DNA of 8,605 bases from Clostridia bacterium. GTDB lineage: Bacteria > Bacillota > Clostridia > UBA1381. Positions 5,963 through 8,605 of this stretch are shown in pieces (position 1 is the first letter of the stretch; the number at the start of each line of letters is the position of its first letter). The position numbers were made by a program, and so were the translations under genes. The DNA lies in assembly GCA_008668455.1 (NCBI GenBank), contig RQCD01000142.1:1-8605 (forward strand). The letters run 5' to 3'. The notes below the pieces were generated by a model. That model was given only the letters and a program-made list of their open reading frames with translations, was not told the origin of the DNA and did no database searches.

Positions 5963-6830
5963 GATGGAGGAAGTACTCCGGCAATGCGCAGAGAATGAGA
6001 ACATTTCCGATATTGGGTTTGTTCCGGCAGAGATTTATGAGGATCTTTGCCGTTCTTTGCGTGGAAAAGAGCCGGCAGTCTTTGTTGATCCATCGCCGGA
6101 GGTGCGCTCTGATCCGTTTTTAGTGATGCCGGAGGTAAAAACGATTGTGGCGGTGTTTGTATCCTACTATCAGAACGTAACAAAAAGCCGGATTTCGCGC
6201 TATGCACGCGGATTGGATTACCATATGGTTCTCCCGGAGCTTTTACAGCCGCTTTGTAAAATGTTGCAGGAACAGGGTTATCTGGCAGAGATTTATGCAG
6301 ATTCCTGGAATTTGGATGAGCGCTATCTTGCTTGGCGCGCTGGGTTAGGCTTTATCGGAGAAAATCATATGCTGATTCATCCGCAATTCGGAAGCTTTGG
6401 CTTTTTGGGTTTTATTCTTACCGATTGTGAAATCCCGGCATCCAGACCGGTTTTGCAGAATACCTGTGAAAATTGTGGTGCGTGTAAAAAAGCATGTCCG
6501 GGCGGTGCGCTTGCAAGGGATGGATTTTGTCAGAAAAAATGCGTTTCCTATCTCACGCAAAAAAAAGGAAAGCTTACCCCGGAGGAGGAAGAATCCATTC
6601 AAAAAAGCGGTATGCTTTGGGGTTGTGACCGATGCCAGGAGGTATGTCCGCATAACCGTAACATTCCGGAGTCCCGGATTGCAGCTTTTTCCGAGAATCT
6701 TATCAATGAGCCGGAATTAAACCTATCCAATCGGGCATTCCGGCAAATATATCAGCGCTATGCATTCGCCTGGCGCGGCATCGCACCGATTTTACGGAAT
6801 GCAGAGATTTTAGAAAGGAACAAAAGGTAA
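5946..6830 (+). CDS. Short QueG-like epoxyqueuosine reductase family protein (two Fe-S clusters)
   Basis: QueG reduces epoxyqueuosine to queuosine in tRNA using cobalamin and two 4Fe-4S clusters. The 294-residue protein shows QueG motifs in order: SRYARGLDYH (84-93) and DERYLAWRAGLGFIGEN (124-140) of the DUF1730 domain, HPQFGSFGFLGFILTD (145-160), then the Fe-S part with CENCGACKKACP (174-185), the CVSYLT segment (199-204) and CDRCQEVCP (227-235). It ends with PILRN just where QueG enters its C-terminal HEAT-like tRNA-binding repeats. Typical QueG has about 380 residues, so that domain is absent. It may be a short QueG or a related reductase with another substrate. The TTG start overlaps trxA by 17 nt and has GGAGGA; ATG at 5964 is the alternative. 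The stop is 1 nt before ybaK. Confidence 0.85.
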   Translation: MKNTCKMEEVLRQCAENENISDIGFVPAEIYEDLCRSLRGKEPAVFVDPSPEVRSDPFLVMPEVKTIVAVFVSYYQNVTKSRISRYARGLDYHMVLPELLQPLCKMLQEQGYLAEIYADSWNLDERYLAWRAGLGFIGENHMLIHPQFGSFGFLGFILTDCEIPASRPVLQNTCENCGACKKACPGGALARDGFCQKKCVSYLTQKKGKLTPEEEESIQKSGMLWGCDRCQEVCPHNRNIPESRIAAFSENLINEPELNLSNRAFRQIYQRYAFAWRGIAPILRNAEILERNKR

Positions 6831-6831
6831 T

Positions 6832-7323
6832 ATGGCAAAGAAAAAACCAATTATGACAAATGCAATGCGGAGCTTAAATGCTGCAAAGATACCATTTGAG
6901 GCAATTGAATATGAAACAGACGGAACAGTGGGGGATCATTTCGGAGAGGCAGTTGCTGAAAAAATGGGAATTCCGCCGGAGCAATCGTATAAAACGCTGG
7001 TTGGGCGCGGTGATAGGAACGGGATTTTGGTGGTGTGTATTCCGGTTTGCTGTGAAGTGGATTTGAAAAAGCTTGCAGCTGCTGCCGGAGAAAAAAAGGT
7101 GGAGCTGATCGCAGTAAAGGAACTTTTAGGTCTGACAGGCTATATCCGCGGCAGCGTTTCACCGATCGGCATGAAGAAAAAATATCCGACCTATATTTGT
7201 CAGTCGTGCCTTGATTACGATAAAATCACAATCAGCGCCGGGATCTGCGGCTGCGCACTCTATATGTCTCCGCAAGATGTGATCCGGGTAACCGGAGCAA
7301 TCCCGGCAGACGTGACAGTATAA
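6832..7323 (+). CDS. ybaK: YbaK/EbsC-type Cys-tRNA(Pro) deacylase
   Basis: The 163-residue protein matches the YbaK family, which hydrolyses cysteine wrongly attached to tRNA(Pro) in the cytoplasm. Visible family features are the N-terminal helix TNAMRSLNAAKIPFE (9-23), the catalytic-lysine strand SYKTLV (52-57, Lys54), the LKKLAAAAG helix (78-86), the GYIRGSVSPIGM loop (103-114) and the ISAGICG strand (134-140). Length is normal. AAAAGG lies 4 nt upstream of the ATG, overlapping the end of the QueG-like gene, so translation is probably coupled. It is the last gene of the operon; the first strong terminator is nearly 200 bp downstream. Specificity for Cys-tRNA(Pro) rather than another mischarged tRNA is inferred from family resemblance. 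Confidence 0.93.
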   Translation: MAKKKPIMTNAMRSLNAAKIPFEAIEYETDGTVGDHFGEAVAEKMGIPPEQSYKTLVGRGDRNGILVVCIPVCCEVDLKKLAAAAGEKKVELIAVKELLGLTGYIRGSVSPIGMKKKYPTYICQSCLDYDKITISAGICGCALYMSPQDVIRVTGAIPADVTV

Positions 7324-7336
7324 AAAGGCTCTGACA

Positions 7337-7421
7337 GAAAGCCGCTTGCATGCGCGGAAATAAGGCGGTATTTTGATTTTTCGTCCATGCATTCTGCGAA
7401 ACCTCCTGCCAATAAAAAAGC
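7337..7421. repeat. Diverged tandem repeat, copy A
   Basis: Starting at GAAAGC and ending in AATAAAAAAGC, this stretch aligns with 7429-7518 at roughly 65-70% by eye, with shared blocks such as TTTTGATTTT and an A-run plus GC at the end. It is noncoding in any convincing frame and lies just after ybaK. It contains the small hairpin CCGC/GCGG at 7342-7357. Confidence 0.55.
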
Positions 7422-7435
7422 TTTTGATAAAAGCT
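7413..7435 (-). terminator. AT-rich terminator-like hairpin between the repeats
   Basis: AGCTTTT (7419-7425) pairs with AAAAGCT (7429-7435) around GAT. Read on the minus strand, the stem is followed by a run of T. It could catch readthrough of the minus-strand transcript; the stem is weak in GC. Confidence 0.3.
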
Positions 7436-7518
7436 CCGCCTGCGGGCGTAGGAATAAAGTAGCATTTTTGATTTTCCGTCATTGCGTTTTACGCAATTTC
7501 CTACAAATTAAAAAAAGC
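7429..7518. repeat. Diverged tandem repeat, copy B, partly palindromic
   Basis: This second copy of the repeat is an imperfect palindrome: GTAGGAA (7448-7454) pairs with TTCCTAC (7498-7504), and ATTGCG (7481-7486) pairs with CGCAAT (7492-7497) around TTTTA. It ends in an A-run plus GC like copy A, and that end is the left arm of the bidirectional terminator. It looks like an intergenic palindromic element family. Confidence 0.55.
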
Positions 7519-7540
7519 GCCGAGGCAAGGCGCTTTTTTT
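7510..7540. terminator. Bidirectional intrinsic terminator
   Basis: AGCGCC (7516-7521) pairs with GGCGCT (7529-7534) around a 7-nt loop. Seven A precede the stem and seven T follow it, so it works on both strands: for the hflX-ybaK operon from the left and for the minus-strand transcript from the right. Confidence 0.88.
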
Positions 7541-7601
7541 GGGCTTCCTATTGGTATGTATAGGATAAACGGTAGAATGTAATTTCAAATTTCCTTCTAC
7601 C
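7510..7601 (-). ncRNA. Candidate structured small RNA, about 92 nt
   Basis: On the minus strand an extended -10 promoter (7607-7635) predicts a start at about 7601, on the first base of a 31-nt palindrome (GGTAGAA 7571-7577 with TTCTACC 7595-7601, plus an inner AATTT/AAATT match). A second hairpin follows (TCCTAT 7546-7551 with ATAGGA 7560-7565, 8-nt loop), then the GC-rich terminator with its T-run to 7510. Promoter, three hairpins and terminator are packed without an open reading frame longer than a few codons. I do not recognise an RNA family. The palindrome at the start site could alternatively be a repressor operator. Confidence 0.5.
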
Positions 7602-7606
7602 CTTTT

Positions 7607-7635
7607 ATTATATCATAACTTTCGGTTTTTTGCAA
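7607..7635 (-). promoter_or_regulatory. Extended -10 promoter of the candidate small RNA
   Basis: On the minus strand TTGCAA (7630-7635) and TATAAT (7607-7612) are 17 bp apart, with TG one base before the -10 (TGATATAAT). It points away from the LRR frame into the gap between convergent genes, where the only thing to transcribe is the hairpin region. Confidence 0.65.
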
Positions 7636-7655
7636 CATTTTTTTATTGATCTAAT

Positions 7656-7681
7656 ATAAAACATGCAATGCAAGGTTTTAT
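7656..7681 (-). terminator. Weak hairpin downstream of the LRR frame
   Basis: ATAAAAC (7656-7662) pairs with GTTTTAT (7675-7681), with TGC/GCA pairing inside. It lies just after the stop of the minus-strand LRR frame but has no clear T-run after it, so it is a poor terminator at best. Confidence 0.25.
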
Positions 7682-7704
7682 GCGGCTTTCAGGACTTTCT
7701 GATT

Positions 7705-8454
7705 TTATTCTATAATTTTGAAATCACATACGGGTGAAATTCCGCTGGGGCTGTTCCAAATCATGACCCTTGCGCACGTATAGTTTTTGACCGGAATGAA
7801 TGTGATTTCTCTGTTCGTTTCGCTGTACTCGTTTGATTGCTGCATTTCGACAAATTTATCACCGTCATAAAGAGCAAGGATAACGGTTTTGCCAGTGTCT
7901 ATGTTTGCCGGTTTGATAAATATATTTTTGCAAGCCGAGCCAAAAAATATTCTCTTGCCCAAAAATTCAAGGTTTTTCGGCATTGTGATGCTTTTTAAGG
8001 CTTCGCCGCCGATCGCTTCATCGCCTATAAATTTTACACTATCGGGAATAACAAGTGTTTCAAACTCATCGCCGCAATCAATTGCATAATCCTTTATAAC
8101 TTCAAGTCCGTCATTTAATTTAAGATACTTTAAGTATCTGCCGTAAATGGCTCTGTTTCCGATCTCCTTTATCGTGGGCGGAAGCGTAATGCCGAAAATT
8201 CTCATCGAGCCTTCACGAAGCGCACCGTCGGCGATTGCCGTAACGGGATGCCCGTTAATTTCGGACGGGACGGTAAGTTCAATACCGAAACCCGAGTTGA
8301 GGTCACCCATAAACCTTGCCGAATAGTCGGTAATCATTGCCGAACCGTCTTCGCGGACAGTGTAAACAAGAGATGTGAAGTCATCCGGATCGTCCTTTTC
8401 GCGAAGCTCCTCCATATCAGAGGGCGGCGGAGCGGATAATTTTAACCCTGCCAA
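7705..8454 (-). CDS. Leucine-rich-repeat (BspA/LRR_5-type) protein, probably decayed at the 5' end
   Basis: The 249 residues counted from a TTG at 8454 contain a start of the GxAMITDY type (37-44), then about four to five LRR_5 repeats (60-180; units such as LTVPSEINGHPVTAIADGAL, LPPTIKEIGNRAI, LVIPDSVKFIGDEAI, ITMPKNLEFLGKRIF), and a C-terminal beta domain (189-249) ending in VMIWNSPSGISPVCDFKII, a tail known from many secreted Clostridia proteins. Such proteins are surface or secreted adhesins. Upstream of TTG the frame stays open and reads KTVFILPFLAGLKLSA, like a signal peptide, until a TAA at about 8530, but no ATG, no ribosome site and no promoter is found, and the tRNA terminator lies directly ahead. 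It may be a 5'-truncated pseudogene or fragment. Base and codon use look different from the operon to the left, which suggests separate origin. Confidence 0.65.
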   Translation of the reverse strand: MAGLKLSAPPPSDMEELREKDDPDDFTSLVYTVREDGSAMITDYSARFMGDLNSGFGIELTVPSEINGHPVTAIADGALREGSMRIFGITLPPTIKEIGNRAIYGRYLKYLKLNDGLEVIKDYAIDCGDEFETLVIPDSVKFIGDEAIGGEALKSITMPKNLEFLGKRIFFGSACKNIFIKPANIDTGKTVILALYDGDKFVEMQQSNEYSETNREITFIPVKNYTCARVMIWNSPSGISPVCDFKIIE

Positions 8455-8498
8455 AAAAGGCAGAATAAAAACTGTTTTTGCACAATAAAGGACAAAAC

Positions 8499-8537
8499 AA
8501 AAAAACCAGTAAAGCCGAAAAATGGCTTAAATACTGG
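8499..8537 (-). terminator. Intrinsic terminator of the tRNA-Arg gene
   Basis: CCAGT (8506-8510) pairs with ACTGG (8533-8537) and AAGCC (8512-8516) with GGCTT (8524-8528). On the minus strand the stem is followed by seven T (8505 to 8499). It starts 7 nt after the tRNA 3' end and stops transcription just before the LRR frame. Confidence 0.82.
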
Positions 8538-8544
8538 CTTTTGG

Positions 8545-8605
8545 TGGTACGCCTGATGCGATTCGAACGCACGACCTTCAGAGTCGGAGTCTGACACTCT
8601 ATCCA
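8545..8605 (-). tRNA. tRNA-Arg(CCG), 3' part
   Basis: Sixty-one bases of a tRNA are visible; about 15 bases at the 5' end lie beyond the window. Reading on the minus strand: D-loop end GGATAGAG, anticodon stem TCAGA/TCTGA with loop CTCCGAC (anticodon CCG at 8587-8585, U33 and A37 present), variable loop AGGTC, T-stem GTGCG/CGCAT with loop TTCGAAT, acceptor 3' strand CAGGCGT, discriminator A and an encoded CCA ending at 8545. Anticodon CCG reads the arginine codon CGG. The CCA is followed by a second CCA in the genome. Confidence 0.9.

Noticed and set aside
7159..7482. Minus-strand open frame starting in repeat copy B and running antisense into ybaK
   Set aside because: It covers both repeat copies and the antisense strand of ybaK; composition is Arg/Cys-rich without domain character, so it is a by-product of the repeat.
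7337..7518. CRISPR array
   Set aside because: Only two diverged copies of about 85-90 bp, no short identical repeats with regular unique spacers, and no cas genes.
8438..8479. GTG (8479) as start of the LRR protein
   Set aside because: The GTG is in another frame and reaches a stop after 13 codons; it would need a frameshift to join the LRR frame.
8543..8547. Double CCA after the tRNA as a CCACCA degradation tag
   Set aside because: The second CCA is only genomic sequence past the mature 3' end and would be removed by processing; tagging is done post-transcriptionally on unstable tRNAs.
8545..8605. Integration att site at the tRNA-Arg 3' end
   Set aside because: No second copy of the tRNA 3' sequence and no integrase gene are in the window, so an att site cannot be supported.

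Overview
The window looks like chromosomal DNA from an anaerobic Firmicute of the class Clostridia (Lachnospiraceae or Oscillospiraceae style). This is inferred from strong AGGAGG-type ribosome sites, consensus SigA promoters, moderate GC, close hflX-yigZ linkage, a thioredoxin and a short QueG-like protein in one operon, and a BspA-type leucine-rich-repeat protein. No phage, transposase, CRISPR or antibiotic-resistance gene is visible.

Left part (1-1102): a sugar phosphate isomerase/epimerase-like TIM-barrel gene leaves the window on the minus strand and is divergent from an AraC-family regulator on the plus strand. Their promoters overlap. Beside the -35 of the minus promoter lie two copies of a 9-bp half-site exactly 21 bp apart, the geometry of a class II AraC-type activator site. 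The regulator probably senses a sugar or related small molecule and activates the divergent gene. Its own gene ends in an intrinsic terminator.

Middle (1142-3079): a single-gene unit with a consensus promoter encodes a full ABC exporter half-transporter (six-helix membrane domain plus ATPase), followed by a weak terminator.

Main operon (3110-7540): one extended -10 promoter appears to drive six tightly packed genes: the ribosome-associated GTPase HflX, a YigZ/IMPACT protein, an unrecognised small lipoprotein, thioredoxin, a short QueG-like Fe-S protein and a YbaK-type Cys-tRNA(Pro) deacylase. Gaps are 1-16 bp, or an overlap. The operon ends at a bidirectional terminator. Four of the six products belong to families linked to the ribosome, tRNA or thiol redox, so a stress and translation-quality role is plausible but inferred.

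Right part (7324-8605): the 381-bp gap after ybaK is not empty. It holds two diverged tandem copies of a roughly 85-bp partly palindromic repeat, the bidirectional terminator, and on the minus strand an extended -10 promoter whose start site falls on a 31-nt palindrome, a second hairpin and the same terminator. Together these form a candidate structured RNA of about 92 nt. Beyond it on the minus strand lies an LRR-protein reading frame without a convincing start codon, ribosome site or promoter. It abuts the terminator of a tRNA-Arg(CCG) gene that runs off the right edge. This LRR segment looks like a decayed or transferred fragment next to a tRNA.
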